Shown piece after piece: positions 46,982 through 57,077 of a DNA stretch of 64,000 nucleotides. This stretch comes from Corynebacterium resistens DSM 45100. GTDB taxonomy: Bacteria; Actinomycetota; Actinomycetes; Mycobacteriales; Mycobacteriaceae. Numbering within the stretch: the first letter of the stretch is position 1; each line of letters opens with the position of its first letter. The position numbers were made by a program, and so were the translations under genes. The notes below the pieces were generated by a model. It searched no databases. It was not told the DNA's origin and was given only the letters and a program-made list of their open reading frames with translations. The DNA lies in assembly GCF_000177535.2 (NCBI RefSeq), contig NC_015673.1:1426001-1490000 (forward strand), given 5' to 3'.

Positions 46982-47533
46982 CTAAGCGAGTTCGAAATCT
47001 ACGGTCGACAACAGCGTTAACGCCAAAGCCACTGCAGCTTCACGAATGCTTGCCCGTACATCCTTCGCTTCCGCATCCCACCATCCGGCAGGCAGCGCAG
47101 CAACCACTGTCTGCTCCGGGTTTTTGGTACCGACGCCCACGTACACCTCGCCCACCGCGTGGCCGTCTTGGGGATCGGGGCCAGCTACTCCGGTGAGCCC
47201 AACTCCAAAATCAGCCTCGCACCTCCGCGCCGCTCCCGTCGCCAGTGCCGCTGCTACTTCGGGATGGACTGGCCCGTGGCGTCGAAGAAAATCGGCAGGA
47301 ACACCCGCCAACGATGCCTTGAGATCGGTGGCGTACACAACTAGGCCACCCCGCAAAACATTTGATGCCCCTGGCACCGTAGCGATGGTGGCCGAAAGCA
47401 ACCCGGCGGTCAGGGACTCCGCGGTGGCAACGGTTTTCCCTTGCTTCCGCAACTGAGCGACGACATCCTCAGCAGTCGCGGGCGCGGAGGTAACCGAGAT
47501 GAGTGAACTATTGGGCAACTGGAGATCCGGCAT
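46982..47533 (-). CDS. cinA: CinA-family nicotinamide-nucleotide amidohydrolase
   Basis: 183-residue protein equal to the C-terminal CinA domain alone (PncC type), which deamidates nicotinamide mononucleotide to recycle NAD. Key motifs are ATAESLTAGLLSATIATVPGAS, with the catalytic serine, and FGVGLTGVAGPDPQDG. Its N-terminal domain partner COG1058 is absent, normal for this family in actinobacteria. It ends 3 bases before an in-frame ATG (46979) that could begin a longer clgR and begins 37 bp after pgsA, within a terC-pgsA-cinA-clgR run. Confidence 0.92.
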   Translation of the reverse strand: MPDLQLPNSSLISVTSAPATAEDVVAQLRKQGKTVATAESLTAGLLSATIATVPGASNVLRGGLVVYATDLKASLAGVPADFLRRHGPVHPEVAAALATGAARRCEADFGVGLTGVAGPDPQDGHAVGEVYVGVGTKNPEQTVVAALPAGWWDAEAKDVRASIREAAVALALTLLSTVDFELA

Positions 47534-47570
47534 CAGGAATCCTGAGGCTAACTAGTGGTCGTTATAGAAA

Positions 47571-48218
47571 TTAGATGGAAGCTTCGGCTCGATCGTTGGC
47601 ACCCGATTGTGTACGGGAATCCAAAAGATACTGTACGCCGGTAGCTACAGTGACAAGCACCGCAATTCCCATGACAATGTGCGCCGCCCATGTGACAGCG
47701 CCTGCGATGGGAAGGATGTAAAGCGCAACAGCCAAGGTCTGCAAAACAGTCTTAAGCTTTCCACCCTTGGACGCGGGCACCACTCGACCTCGCCGGGCCA
47801 ACACCATCCGCCACACAGTGATCCCGAGTTCGCGAAACACAATGACAGCCGTCACCCACCACCAGAGTTCACCCAAGATATTAAGGCTCACCAGTGCCGA
47901 GATCATGAGAGCTTTATCCGCAATGGGATCCGCGAGCTTTCCGAAGTCTGTGATGACTTCGTATTTGCGTGCCAGGAAACCATCGAGCTGATCCGTAAAC
48001 ATCAGCAGTACGAAAACGATGAGGGCCCACCAACGAGTAGCTTTATCGGGGTGGCCAACTTCAGCCCAGCTACCCGAAGTAAGTATGAGCCACAAGAAAA
48101 GTGGAATCAAAACGATTCGAACCGTCGTGAGAACATTCGGCAAGCTCAGGCGGTGCACCACACGCCCAAAGGGCGATAAATTGGTGCGTTTCATCGATGT
48201 CGTAGCCACGAATTTCAT
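47571..48218 (-). CDS. pgsA: CDP-diacylglycerol-glycerol-3-phosphate 3-phosphatidyltransferase
   Basis: 215-residue membrane enzyme of the CDP-alcohol phosphatidyltransferase family, making phosphatidylglycerol phosphate, the precursor of phosphatidylglycerol and cardiolipin. The catalytic motif is TDQLDGFLARKYEV with Gly93, Asp97 and Asp101 completing DG-AR-G-D-D. The opening RLSLPNVLTTVRIVLIPLFLW is typical of PgsA. A second ATG (codon 9) is an alternative start. It begins 4 bp after the terC stop, so transcription probably runs on from the Mn-riboswitch-controlled terC gene. Confidence 0.92.
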   Translation of the reverse strand: MKFVATTSMKRTNLSPFGRVVHRLSLPNVLTTVRIVLIPLFLWLILTSGSWAEVGHPDKATRWWALIVFVLLMFTDQLDGFLARKYEVITDFGKLADPIADKALMISALVSLNILGELWWWVTAVIVFRELGITVWRMVLARRGRVVPASKGGKLKTVLQTLAVALYILPIAGAVTWAAHIVMGIAVLVTVATGVQYLLDSRTQSGANDRAEASI

Positions 48219-48222
48219 ACTA

Positions 48223-49269
48223 CTAGGAGCTCACTGGCGTATCAGAGGTGCCGTGGGCATCCACTCCTTGATCCTCCGCTGCGGCGCGATTCTTGCCCAC
48301 GGTGAGGCTGAGCACGGTCGTGAGAACGAGCACGCCCACAATGACAAGGAGAGATAGCTCTACGGGAACTTCGGGGACGTGGACGTTTTCTCCGCCGTTA
48401 ATGAATGGCAGATTGTTCTCATGCAGCGCGTGGAGTACCAGCTTCACACCAATGAACGCGAGGATAACTCCGAGTCCGTAAGAGAGGTAAACCAACTTAT
48501 CCAGCAAACCGTCGAGCAAGAAATAAAGCTGTCGCAACCCCATCAGGGCCAAGGCGTTCGTCGTGAACACAATGTAGGGCTCATTGGTGATGCCATAGAT
48601 CGCGGGGATGGAATCCAGAGCGAAAAGCAGATCGATAAAGCCGATCGCCAAAAGGCCAACCAAAAGTGGCGTGAGGATAAGCTTGCCGGACTGTCGGTAC
48701 GCGAGCTTATCGCCGTTGTAATCCTTAGAAACGGGCACTACCTTGCGGATAGTGCGCACAACCCACATGTTCTCCGGGTCGGTTTCTTCCTTATCTGAGA
48801 ATTCGTCGATCACCAGCTTGACAGCCGTCCACAGCAAGAAAATGCCGAACAGGTAGAACACGTCCGACCAGGCAGCAATAACAGCTGCGCCCATAGCGAT
48901 AAAGATGCCACGGAACACCAGCGCCATTGCGATGCCCCATAACAGGACTTTTTGCTGGTACTTCCGAGGGATCTTAAACGACGACATGATGAGCGCGAAG
49001 ATAAACAGGTTATCGACGCTTAGGGCTTTTTCCGTAACGTAGCCCGCGAAGAACTCCACTCCGTGTTGATGCGGATTACCCGGCTCGCCCCATGTGAGCC
49101 ACAGGAAACCGCCAAACAAACAAGCCAAACCGATGTAGAACAGCGACCACAGGGCCGATTCCTTCATCGTTGGTTCATGAGGGGTACGTACGTGCGCAAA
49201 GAAATCAAAAACAAAGAATCCCGCGACCACAATTAACGTGATTCCCCAAGTCAAAGCGTCTACTTCCAT
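48223..49269 (-). CDS. TerC/Alx family membrane protein
   Basis: 348-residue integral membrane protein of the TerC/Alx family, now understood mostly as Mn(II) exporters or metal-homeostasis proteins. About nine helices; conserved acidic segments are AGYVTEKALSVDNLFIFALIM (about 77-97) and DLLFALDSIPAIYGIT (about 212-227), where the Asp residues are thought to bind metal. A Mn-type riboswitch directly precedes it, supporting a manganese role. The stop is 4 bp before pgsA. The last ~25 residues are disordered. Confidence 0.92.
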   Translation of the reverse strand: MEVDALTWGITLIVVAGFFVFDFFAHVRTPHEPTMKESALWSLFYIGLACLFGGFLWLTWGEPGNPHQHGVEFFAGYVTEKALSVDNLFIFALIMSSFKIPRKYQQKVLLWGIAMALVFRGIFIAMGAAVIAAWSDVFYLFGIFLLWTAVKLVIDEFSDKEETDPENMWVVRTIRKVVPVSKDYNGDKLAYRQSGKLILTPLLVGLLAIGFIDLLFALDSIPAIYGITNEPYIVFTTNALALMGLRQLYFLLDGLLDKLVYLSYGLGVILAFIGVKLVLHALHENNLPFINGGENVHVPEVPVELSLLVIVGVLVLTTVLSLTVGKNRAAAEDQGVDAHGTSDTPVSS

Positions 49270-49280
49270 GGGTAACTAAA

Positions 49281-49464
49281 CCTCCGGCCTCCTGAAAAAG
49301 CATTACAAAATAAGCCGGAGGTCTCCCCCATCAAGCGGCGCCATTCACAAGGATGTCTACGCTTGACCAGCACGACCGGGAGGTCGATCAGCTATGCTGA
49401 TGAACCTGCCGTGTTGACGATCGGTGCCGTTAAACCGGTGGTTGGTGTTGGGGTACTCCCCTCC
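49281..49464 (-). promoter_or_regulatory. yybP-ykoY manganese riboswitch controlling the terC gene
   Basis: On the minus strand the leader shows the hallmark aptamer pieces: GGAGG-GGAGTA (49464-49454), the second conserved loop GTCAACACGG (about 49418-49409), and GAGACC-TCC (49325-49317). The first GGAGG pairs with CCTCC in helix P1, as in known Mn aptamers. The 3' strand ACCTCCGGC (49321-49313) can instead pair perfectly with GCCGGAGGT (49288-49280), which contains the GGAGG ribosome site 11 bases before the terC ATG. This gives a translational ON switch when Mn binds. Confidence 0.82.
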
Positions 49465-49498
49465 ATGTGAAGCTAGTCTACACACCCCACGAGCTCGA

Positions 49499-52400
49499 TT
49501 AAAACGCCCCCTTGGTGGGGTCCGCCTGCACCACACGTGGAGATTCAGCGGTGTTGCCCCCACTGGCGCCTCCTACCGGATTGTCCGTGGCGGCGTCGGA
49601 AGTAGAAGCTTCACTTTCCACCTCCCCCTCAGTAGTCACCGAATCCTCCCGGAGTTCGGCAGGCGCGTCCTCGGGATTAGCTCCCTTAATCATCCACACA
49701 ATGGTGTCCAACTCTTCAGGCTTGACCAACACCTCGCGAGCCTTGGATCCTTCGGATGGCCCAACCACGCCACGGGTTTCCATGAGGTCCATCAAACGTC
49801 CGGCCTTGGCGAACCCAATGCGCAACTTCCGCTGGAGCATGGAGGTAGAACCGAATTGGCTGGTTACGACCAACTCCACGGCCTGCAGCAAATCCTCTAG
49901 GTCATTACCGATGTCGGGATCAATATCCTTCTTCGCCTCAGCGGCCTTATCTTCGGTTACCCCTTCGGTGTAATCGGGTTCAGCTTGGTCTTTGGCCGAA
50001 TCCACAACTGCCTGGATCTCTTCATCGGTGACGAAGGCACCTTGAATACGCTGTGGCTTGCCTGCGCCCTGCGGGATAAACAAACCATCGCCCATTCCAA
50101 TGAGCTTCTCTGCGCCACCTTGGTCAAGGATCACGCGCGAATCGGTCGAGGAAGACGTTGCGAATGCCAAGCGGGAAGGCACGTTCGTTTTGATCAAACC
50201 AGTAACCACATCCACCGACGGACGCTGGGTGGCCAGCACTAAGTGAATACCAGCGGCACGGGCTTTCTGAGTGATGCGCACAATCGAATCTTCGATTTCA
50301 CGTGGCGCGGTCATCATCAGGTCCGCCAACTCATCGACCACACAAACGATGTAGGGATACGGACGGTATTCTCTCTCGCTGCCCAACGGCGTGGTGATTT
50401 CACCGGACTTCACTTTCTTGTTGAAGTCCTTGATATGGCGCACCCGCGAGGCCTTCATATCCATGTACCGCTGCTCCATCTCCTCCACCAGCCACGTCAG
50501 AGCGGCAGCTGCCTTCTTTGGCTGGGTGATGATTGGGGTGATGAGATGCGGAATGCCCTCATAAGGCGTGAGCTCAACCATCTTCGGATCCACCAAGATC
50601 AGGCGTACGTCGTCCGGGGTAGCACGCGTCAGTAAGCTCACCAGCAACGAGTTGATGAAGGCAGATTTACCTGAACCCGTAGAACCTGCGACAAGCAAGT
50701 GGGGCATCTTCTGAATGGAATGCGCTACGAAGTCGCCTTCGATGTCCTTGCCCAGCCCGATCAACATTGGGTCAGCATCGGCTGAAACCTTGGGTGCTGT
50801 CAGAACATCACCCAATCGCACCATCTCGCGGTCGCTATTGGGAACCTCGATACCGACTGCGGACTTGCCCGGGATTGGGGTCAACAGCCGAACGTTATCC
50901 GTCGCCGCGGCGTAAGCCAGATTGGATTGCAGGTTGGTGATCTTGGAAACCTTCACACCTGGCCCTAGCTCGATTTCATACCTCGTCACTGTTGGGCCGC
51001 GCGAGAAGCCAGTCACTTGCGCATCGACATTGAACTCATCGAAAACGTCAGTGATGGCTTCGATCATCCGGTCGTTGGTTTCACTGCGAGTCTTAGGTGC
51101 CTCCCCTTCAATCAAAAGGTCCGCGCTCGGCAGTTTGTAATCGCTAGCTGCAGCCGCCTTGGCAACTGCGGAGGTCTCTTGTTCGACGCCCGAAGTTTCC
51201 GTGGCCGCCACTTCAGACTTGGGAGTGGAAGCTGGAATAGCTGCGGCATCAATGCCAGAGCGCGCCACGATCGCTTGTCGAATAGAGTCACGCGAAGCTG
51301 CTACCGCGTCACGGCGCTCATCTTGGGGTTGAGCTGCCTGAGTGGGTTGAGCAACGCGCTTTTGCGGCTTCGCGGCCGCACTCGCCTTGGTGGGTTGCGC
51401 AGTAGAAAGCTGGCTTGGATCCTCATCGTCATCCAAAAGCTCCGCAACGTCATCTATACGTTGTGCGGAACCGACTTTTTTGCGGGTGGATCGACGGCGG
51501 GGATTCTCAGCTGCAGTGTCCAGCGCGCGGGTTTGGTGAAGTTCTTCTTTCTCCGCACGACGGGTAGTCTCAAAACCGCCGGTGGAAGTGGTAGAAACAT
51601 CCTCGCTCTCGTCCTGGTCACTTCCATAGTTGTAGGCAGCAGCTGCACGACGGCTGCGGCCGGTATTGCGGGTGCTTCGGGCATTACGAGTTGCCCGTGG
51701 CTGACGACCATCGGAAATTGCCTCATCGAGCTCCCGATCAACATCGGCATACACGTCATCGTCGTCCTCGTAATCGTCGTAACCGCCGTCATGCAGCGAG
51801 CGCAGACGATCCATGCCCAAGCCGAAGTAGTGAGAGATCTCAGCGCCTACCTGCGAGAACGTCATGCCAGTTAGTTGCAAGGCACCATAGACGATGGCCA
51901 GAAGCAGCAGTGGGACAGCCAGGAATTCACTGAAACCGATCGCCATTGGAGTGCCAACACCATGCCCCAGCATGCCGCCGGCATCTGCCCTGCCCGCACT
52001 ATCCTGTGGCAATCCGGCGAAAATATGCATGCAGGCGAGCGCGCCAATCACAATGAGCAACACGCCTGAAGCTAAGCGCAACGGCGAGCGTTGTGTGGTC
52101 CGCACCCCTACGGCCAAGACCCACGCTCCATAGGCTAACGCGAGGGGCACAACGTACGCGCCCGCGCCTATAACCCACTTCATCAGTGAGGCCACACCGT
52201 TTCCAACGGTGCCACCAACGCCGAACCACATGGTTCCCGCCATAATGACAGCTAGGGCTAGAACCCCAAGCGCTGCTCCGTCGCGTCCTCCACCAACCCG
52301 TCGGTCGGCAACTAGAGCCGTTGCATCGTAGTCATATTCGCTATCGCTATCCGCGCTGCTGTCGCGGGTGAGGTCCAGCTTAGTTGTGGGCGCCTCGGCA

Positions 52401-52843
52401 TCGTCGTAACCCGTGGGTTTGGGACGCTTCCGCCCGCGTGGGCGAGGCTCTTCGGCGTAGGAGGAATCCTCCTTCTGCTGGCGCGCATTGCGCCGGGTGC
52501 GCTTCGAGCGCGGTGCGGGTGCCATTTGTTGTGTATCTTCCTCCCACATCAAGTCATCGTTATCGGCATGGTCATAGCTTCCCCCAGCGATTTTTCTACC
52601 CATTCCGCCAACACCACGGGCGACCGTAGAAAAGGCCGATCCTAAGCCATGTCCAACAGCGCCAAATGCGCTGCCAGTTCTTTCGAAATCCGCAATGTCA
52701 TAATCGCCACTGGAGCTTCTACCGCCACGGCGAGCGGGAGCCGATGAGCGGGAAGAAGCTGGTCGAGATCCCGCCTGCGCACCTGACCGTGCAGACGGCC
52801 GGGCGGGGCGGGTTCCGTTTCGAGGGCGACTAGTGACAGACAT
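49499..52843 (-). CDS. ftsK: DNA translocase FtsK
   Basis: Septum-bound DNA pump that clears chromosome termini during division. The ATG at 52843 gives 1114 residues. The N-terminal ~200 residues are basic and disordered, four or five membrane helices lie around 190-360, and a long disordered linker runs from about 360 to 600. The motor follows, with Walker [13 protein letters not shown] near 735 and the Walker B aspartates near [10 protein letters not shown]. The C-terminal gamma domain ([27 protein letters not shown]) reads KOPS-like sites. A Ser/Glu/Thr-rich tail of about 50 residues is extra. Confidence 0.96.
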   Translation of the reverse strand: MSVTSRPRNGTRPARPSARSGAQAGSRPASSRSSAPARRGGRSSSGDYDIADFERTGSAFGAVGHGLGSAFSTVARGVGGMGRKIAGGSYDHADNDDLMWEEDTQQMAPAPRSKRTRRNARQQKEDSSYAEEPRPRGRKRPKPTGYDDAEAPTTKLDLTRDSSADSDSEYDYDATALVADRRVGGGRDGAALGVLALAVIMAGTMWFGVGGTVGNGVASLMKWVIGAGAYVVPLALAYGAWVLAVGVRTTQRSPLRLASGVLLIVIGALACMHIFAGLPQDSAGRADAGGMLGHGVGTPMAIGFSEFLAVPLLLLAIVYGALQLTGMTFSQVGAEISHYFGLGMDRLRSLHDGGYDDYEDDDDVYADVDRELDEAISDGRQPRATRNARSTRNTGRSRRAAAAYNYGSDQDESEDVSTTSTGGFETTRRAEKEELHQTRALDTAAENPRRRSTRKKVGSAQRIDDVAELLDDDEDPSQLSTAQPTKASAAAKPQKRVAQPTQAAQPQDERRDAVAASRDSIRQAIVARSGIDAAAIPASTPKSEVAATETSGVEQETSAVAKAAAASDYKLPSADLLIEGEAPKTRSETNDRMIEAITDVFDEFNVDAQVTGFSRGPTVTRYEIELGPGVKVSKITNLQSNLAYAAATDNVRLLTPIPGKSAVGIEVPNSDREMVRLGDVLTAPKVSADADPMLIGLGKDIEGDFVAHSIQKMPHLLVAGSTGSGKSAFINSLLVSLLTRATPDDVRLILVDPKMVELTPYEGIPHLITPIITQPKKAAAALTWLVEEMEQRYMDMKASRVRHIKDFNKKVKSGEITTPLGSEREYRPYPYIVCVVDELADLMMTAPREIEDSIVRITQKARAAGIHLVLATQRPSVDVVTGLIKTNVPSRLAFATSSSTDSRVILDQGGAEKLIGMGDGLFIPQGAGKPQRIQGAFVTDEEIQAVVDSAKDQAEPDYTEGVTEDKAAEAKKDIDPDIGNDLEDLLQAVELVVTSQFGSTSMLQRKLRIGFAKAGRLMDLMETRGVVGPSEGSKAREVLVKPEELDTIVWMIKGANPEDAPAELREDSVTTEGEVESEASTSDAATDNPVGGASGGNTAESPRVVQADPTKGAF

Positions 52844-52960
52844 GCAATTCACTCTAGCCCGTATCGTCACACCAGTCACATAAGAAACACCGTGAGGGTG
52901 GCAGAATTTCCTTTAGCCAAGGCTGCCCAACTGAGTTACGCACCCCTTTAATCGCAACTA

Positions 52961-53689
52961 CTACAAGCTCTGCAAATTAACACGACCCTTCGCCCCTGGC
53001 TCCGACTCCTCTACAGTCAAGTGAGCGGACTTGCCGCGGCCGAAAATCCACAAGAGAATCTCGGAAGGCTTACCGGAAATCTTCACCTCGGCGGACGCCC
53101 GTTGCCCGATCCTGAACACCTCGGAACTATTCGTGGGCGTCGAATCAGAAGTAGGGAAAACCCCTTCCAAGATGACATGCACATTGTTAGGGCGAACCAT
53201 CAAACGTGAGACTTGGGTGGCAATCTTCCACAGCTCGCGCTCCACAGAAGCGGGAAGATCCCGCGCGGCGGTATCCCCTCCCCCACGTCGAACATCCTCG
53301 TGGTGGATGAAGTTCTCAGCCGCATTTAAGTACTTGTCACCAAGACGAAGTGGGTTCCACGCTGGCGGACCTTGACGGAACTTCTCTACGAGTTCTTCAT
53401 AAGGCTGCTGGGCAGTCTCTTTGGAAACCTTGTCTAGATGACTGCTCAGAAAAGGAACGAACATGCCGGCCGCTGCGTCCGGCCTATTCTCGCGTACCAC
53501 TAAATGAATCGCGAGATCTCGAGTTGTCCACCCCTCGCACAAGGTAGGAGCATCCGGCCCCTTTTCTAGCAGGAGCTGCGCCAATTGCGCCCGCTCAAGC
53601 TGGGATACATTCGGGCTAATTCCTGAACCGCGAGGCGGTAGGTTCTTATCGTCGGGATTGCCATAAGGATTGTTCTGATCTTCAGTCAT
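52961..53689 (-). CDS. TIGR03085 family (DinB-like) protein
   Basis: 242-residue member of the mycothiol-dependent/DinB metal-enzyme superfamily, subgroup TIGR03085, conserved between ftsK and rnj in corynebacteria. The ATG at 53689 has CGGAG just before it. Features are ERAQLAQLLLEKGPDAPTLCEGWTTRDLAIHLVVRE (with the first His ligand) and AENFIHHEDVRRG (His-His pair); these histidines would hold a metal. The N-terminal ~30 residues are polar. The reaction is not known. Confidence 0.85.
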   Translation of the reverse strand: MTEDQNNPYGNPDDKNLPPRGSGISPNVSQLERAQLAQLLLEKGPDAPTLCEGWTTRDLAIHLVVRENRPDAAAGMFVPFLSSHLDKVSKETAQQPYEELVEKFRQGPPAWNPLRLGDKYLNAAENFIHHEDVRRGGGDTAARDLPASVERELWKIATQVSRLMVRPNNVHVILEGVFPTSDSTPTNSSEVFRIGQRASAEVKISGKPSEILLWIFGRGKSAHLTVEESEPGAKGRVNLQSL

Positions 53690-53735
53690 AACTCCGAGTG
53701 TAATGGGAAGTCTGACAACCCCGCCCGACACGAAA

Positions 53736-53774
53736 CCGCCGTCTGCTCTCACATAGCTGGAAAGCAGACGGCGG
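53736..53774 (-). terminator. Hairpin downstream of rnj
   Basis: Perfect 12-bp stem CCGCCGTCTGCT (53736-53747) and AGCAGACGGCGG (53763-53774) with a 15-nt loop, 32 bp after the rnj stop. On the minus strand only TTTC follows, so termination may be partial; the next gene in that direction starts at 53689. Confidence 0.65.
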
Positions 53775-53805
53775 TCAGAGATCAAAAGCCCAAATCAACT
53801 GGCTT

Positions 53806-56058
53806 TTAGAGGGAAGGCAGCGATTCATCCTCGTCGAGTTCTTCAACGATTTCGCTTGTCATTGGAACGACAGTAGGAACGATGAACGGAGTGCGCTTCC
53901 ACTTATCCGAGATGAGCTTGCCCACCTTGCGACGAATGGATTGAGCCATGCGGTAAGGGTCATTCTCCCCTGCACCGGCCATATCCATCATCGTGTTGTC
54001 TACACACTCGCGAATCTCACCGATCATGTCGCGGGCATCATCGGAGAAGCCCTTCGTCTGCACGCTAGGTGCTTCGAGAGGACGTCCCGTGCGATTATCG
54101 ATAACCACTGTGATAGAGACAAGTCCACCCTCAGCCATCGCGGTGCGGTCCTCCAGCACCTCGGTATCGATATCACCCATGCGAACACCGTCAACGTAGA
54201 GGTTGCCGACCGTCATCTGACCAACGACCTTCGCATGGCCGTTGACGAGGTCAACGAAAACACCATTCTGCGCAATCGGAATGTTGTTCGCGTTCACACC
54301 GGTGGAGATAGCGAGATCGCGGTTGGCACGGAGGTGCCGCCACTCGCCGTGAACTGGCATAGCGTTGCGTGGACGCGCGGCGTTGTAGAGGAATAGCAAC
54401 TCGCCGGCGAAACCGTGGCCGGAGGTGTGAACCTTCGCATCACGACCAGTCACAACAGTAGCGCCAATCTGAGAGAGCATGTTGATCACGCCGAATACCG
54501 CTTCCTCGTTGCCTGGAACCAAGGAGGAAGAAAGGATGATCAAGTCGCCATCGCGGACAGTAATCTGGCGGTGCTCACGGCGGGCCATACGGGACAATGC
54601 AGCCATCGGTTCACCCTGGGTGCCGGTGGTAACCAGCACCACCTTGTGCGGAGCCATCTTGGATGCCTCATCCATGGTGACAAACGTGCCACGTGGAGCA
54701 TTGAGATAACCCATGCGCTCGGCGATCTCCATGTTCCTGATCATGGAGCGACCGTTGAAAGCAACCTTGCGCCCCGCTGCGACTGCGGCATCAACTGCGG
54801 ACTGCACGCGGGATACGTTCGAAGCGAACGACGCGATGATCACACGTTGCTTGGCATCGCGAACCAACCGCTTAAGGGTCGGGGCAATATCAGCCTCGGA
54901 GCCCGAAACACCCGGTGTTGCCGCGTTGGTGGAGTCGCAGAGGAAAAGGTCGATACCCTCGTCACCGAAGCGGGAAAGCGCAGGAAGGTCGGTGGGACGA
55001 CCATCCAAAGGAGTCTGATCCAGCTTGATGTCGCCGGTGTGCACGACAAGTCCCGCACCAGTCTTCAAAGCAATACCCAAGCACTCCGGAATGGAGTGGT
55101 TGACGGCGAAGAACCGTAGGTCGAAAGGCCCACGACTTTCATGAGAGTCCTCGTTGACCTCGATGAGCTTCGGACGCTGCCTGTGCTCTTGGCACTTGGC
55201 GGAGATCAGAGCACAAGTAAAACGGGAGGCGATAATCGGGATATCCGCACGCTGCTTCAGCAGCCAAGGGATAGCACCGATGTGATCCTCGTGACCGTGG
55301 GTAACAACCAACGCTTCCACGCGGTCCCACTTATCTTCAAGGTAGCCGAAATCCGGCAGAATCAAGTCAACACCAGGTTCACCGGAGCTGGGGAACAGCA
55401 CACCACAGTCGATGATCAACAAGCGGTTGTTGTACTCGAAAACGGTCATGTTTCGACCGATCTCGGAAATACCGCCCAAAGCCACGATGCGCAGGCCGTT
55501 CTTTGGCGCCTTAGGCGGCGCTGGCAGGCGCTTAGTCAGATCCGCGCCTTGCATTGCCTTGAGCGAGCCCTTCCGGCGGTCATCACCCCGACGATTGTTG
55601 CCGCCACGGTGGTTACCACCGTTACCACCGCGGCCACCACGGTTGTTACCTCCGTTGCCACCGCGGTTATTTCCACCGCGGTTGTTGTCTCCACCCTTAT
55701 TGTTGGAGTTATTGGAGTTTCCACCGTTGTGAGAATTGCTATTGCCACCACGCTGGCGACGGGAACGGCGGGAGCGGCTACCGCCGCGAGAGTTTCCGGA
55801 GTTCGACTGCTGGTCCCGATCGTTTCCAGTTGCTGCCGATTGGCTATCGGCTGCGGGTGCCTGACCACCATCATTGAAGGTAGTAACTACATCCGCGTGG
55901 GAATTATTGTTCATATTCTGATCCTTTTTCGAGGCATTGTTGGCTTGCGCTTGTTCAACTACGCCGGTGTTGCCAGCCTCCGAGGTAGCGGTCGTTTCCG
56001 CGCTTGGCGGCGCCGCTTTGCGGGTAACCTTGCGGCTCCGCGAACGCTGTTCAGTCAT
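53806..56058 (-). CDS. rnj: Ribonuclease J with a long RGG-type disordered N-terminus
   Basis: Metallo-beta-lactamase/beta-CASP ribonuclease with endo- and 5'-exonuclease activity in mRNA decay and rRNA maturation. The zinc motif HGHEDH is at 254-259, with the core from about residue 188 to 740: IVALGGISEIGRNM, DCGVLFPS and the beta-CASP HTSGHG motif. The first ~185 residues are disordered: a polar Ser/Gln/Asn part, then about 90-160 of repeated (N)RGG, GGN and RSRR units. This is longer and more repetitive than usual for the genus and resembles eukaryotic RGG RNA-binding tails. It starts 8 bp after the dapA stop. Confidence 0.95.
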   Translation of the reverse strand: MTEQRSRSRKVTRKAAPPSAETTATSEAGNTGVVEQAQANNASKKDQNMNNNSHADVVTTFNDGGQAPAADSQSAATGNDRDQQSNSGNSRGGSRSRRSRRQRGGNSNSHNGGNSNNSNNKGGDNNRGGNNRGGNGGNNRGGRGGNGGNHRGGNNRRGDDRRKGSLKAMQGADLTKRLPAPPKAPKNGLRIVALGGISEIGRNMTVFEYNNRLLIIDCGVLFPSSGEPGVDLILPDFGYLEDKWDRVEALVVTHGHEDHIGAIPWLLKQRADIPIIASRFTCALISAKCQEHRQRPKLIEVNEDSHESRGPFDLRFFAVNHSIPECLGIALKTGAGLVVHTGDIKLDQTPLDGRPTDLPALSRFGDEGIDLFLCDSTNAATPGVSGSEADIAPTLKRLVRDAKQRVIIASFASNVSRVQSAVDAAVAAGRKVAFNGRSMIRNMEIAERMGYLNAPRGTFVTMDEASKMAPHKVVLVTTGTQGEPMAALSRMARREHRQITVRDGDLIILSSSLVPGNEEAVFGVINMLSQIGATVVTGRDAKVHTSGHGFAGELLFLYNAARPRNAMPVHGEWRHLRANRDLAISTGVNANNIPIAQNGVFVDLVNGHAKVVGQMTVGNLYVDGVRMGDIDTEVLEDRTAMAEGGLVSITVVIDNRTGRPLEAPSVQTKGFSDDARDMIGEIRECVDNTMMDMAGAGENDPYRMAQSIRRKVGKLISDKWKRTPFIVPTVVPMTSEIVEELDEDESLPSL

Positions 56059-56066
56059 ATCTTCCT

Positions 56067-56969
56067 TTAAATGCCTGCTTCCTGCAGGTCTTGTTCCAGC
56101 TGATCCAACTCAGCTGCATTGGGTTCAATAATCGGCAGACGTGGGGCACCCACATCCAAACCGCGAAGTTTCAAAGCTGCCTTAGCAAACGACACTCCCC
56201 CAAGTCGTGCCTGAGCGCGCTGTAGCGGCGCCAAAGAGACCGCGACCTCCCGAGCACGTGCTAAGTCGCCGGCGTCAAAACTATCCCGCAACTCCTTGAG
56301 CTTGTGAGCCGCCACGTGACCAATCACGGAAATGAAGCCGGTAGCGCCACTGGCCAACCATGCTAGGTTCAGCGGATCATCACCGGAGTACCACGCCAAG
56401 TCGGTGTTCTCCATCAGCTCCATGGCTGCAAAAAGGTCACCCTTGGCATCCTTCACAGCTTGGACATTTGGGTGCTTTGCCAACCGTGCGATCGTATCCG
56501 GCTCGATGGGCACGACAGATCGAGAAGGAATGTCGTAAAGGCAAATCGGCACGTCTACCGCATCGGCAACCGCGGTAAAGTGCTGATACAGCCCCTCTTG
56601 GCTTGGGCGCGAGTAATACGGCGTGACAACCAGCAAGCTGTCCGCCCCCACTGCGGCCGAAGCCTTCGAAAATTCGATAGTAGCGGCTGTATCGTACGAT
56701 CCCGAGCCGGCGATCAGCTTCACTGAATCACCGAGTTCGGAACGTACTGCTCTGAGCAGGTCCAACTTTTCCTCGCTGCGCACCGTCGGGGACTCCCCGG
56801 TGGTGCCGGCGAGAACAAGAGAGTCACAGCCCTTGGATGCCAGGTGTGTGGCAATTTCCACACCCCTGTTCACGTCGATGGAGCCGTCTGAGGCAAACGG
56901 GGTAACCATCGCAACTGAAATCGTGCCGAAGACCTCAGCACCCTTGTTCGCTGCAATACCTGTACTCAT
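56067..56969 (-). CDS. dapA: 4-hydroxy-tetrahydrodipicolinate synthase
   Basis: First committed enzyme of lysine/diaminopimelate synthesis, condensing pyruvate with aspartate semialdehyde. The Schiff-base lysine is Lys173 (AVKDAKGD); GTTGES (55-60), which positions the substrate, and the tyrosine of CLYDIPSR (Tyr145) are present. The 300-residue length is standard. It lies between thyX (108 bp upstream) and rnj (8 bp downstream). This dapB-thyX-dapA-rnj block is conserved in corynebacteria. Confidence 0.96.
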   Translation of the reverse strand: MSTGIAANKGAEVFGTISVAMVTPFASDGSIDVNRGVEIATHLASKGCDSLVLAGTTGESPTVRSEEKLDLLRAVRSELGDSVKLIAGSGSYDTAATIEFSKASAAVGADSLLVVTPYYSRPSQEGLYQHFTAVADAVDVPICLYDIPSRSVVPIEPDTIARLAKHPNVQAVKDAKGDLFAAMELMENTDLAWYSGDDPLNLAWLASGATGFISVIGHVAAHKLKELRDSFDAGDLARAREVAVSLAPLQRAQARLGGVSFAKAALKLRGLDVGAPRLPIIEPNAAELDQLEQDLQEAGI

Positions 56970-57077
56970 GACTTCCCAGACTACCTTCTCGCTTGTCTTC
57001 TCGATGCATTGAGGCCACGCATGTTGTGAAGCCTCTCACTGCGCGCTGGCTTCTGACCCCAGAAACTCTTGCTGGGG

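Noticed and set aside
51017..51874. 285-residue plus-strand frame within ftsK
   Set aside because: Antisense of the disordered linker of FtsK; the compositional bias explains the open frame.
55141..56070. 309-residue plus-strand frame opposite rnj
   Set aside because: Antisense of the RGG-repeat head; the repeated TVVTTV pattern mirrors the RGG/NNRG codons.
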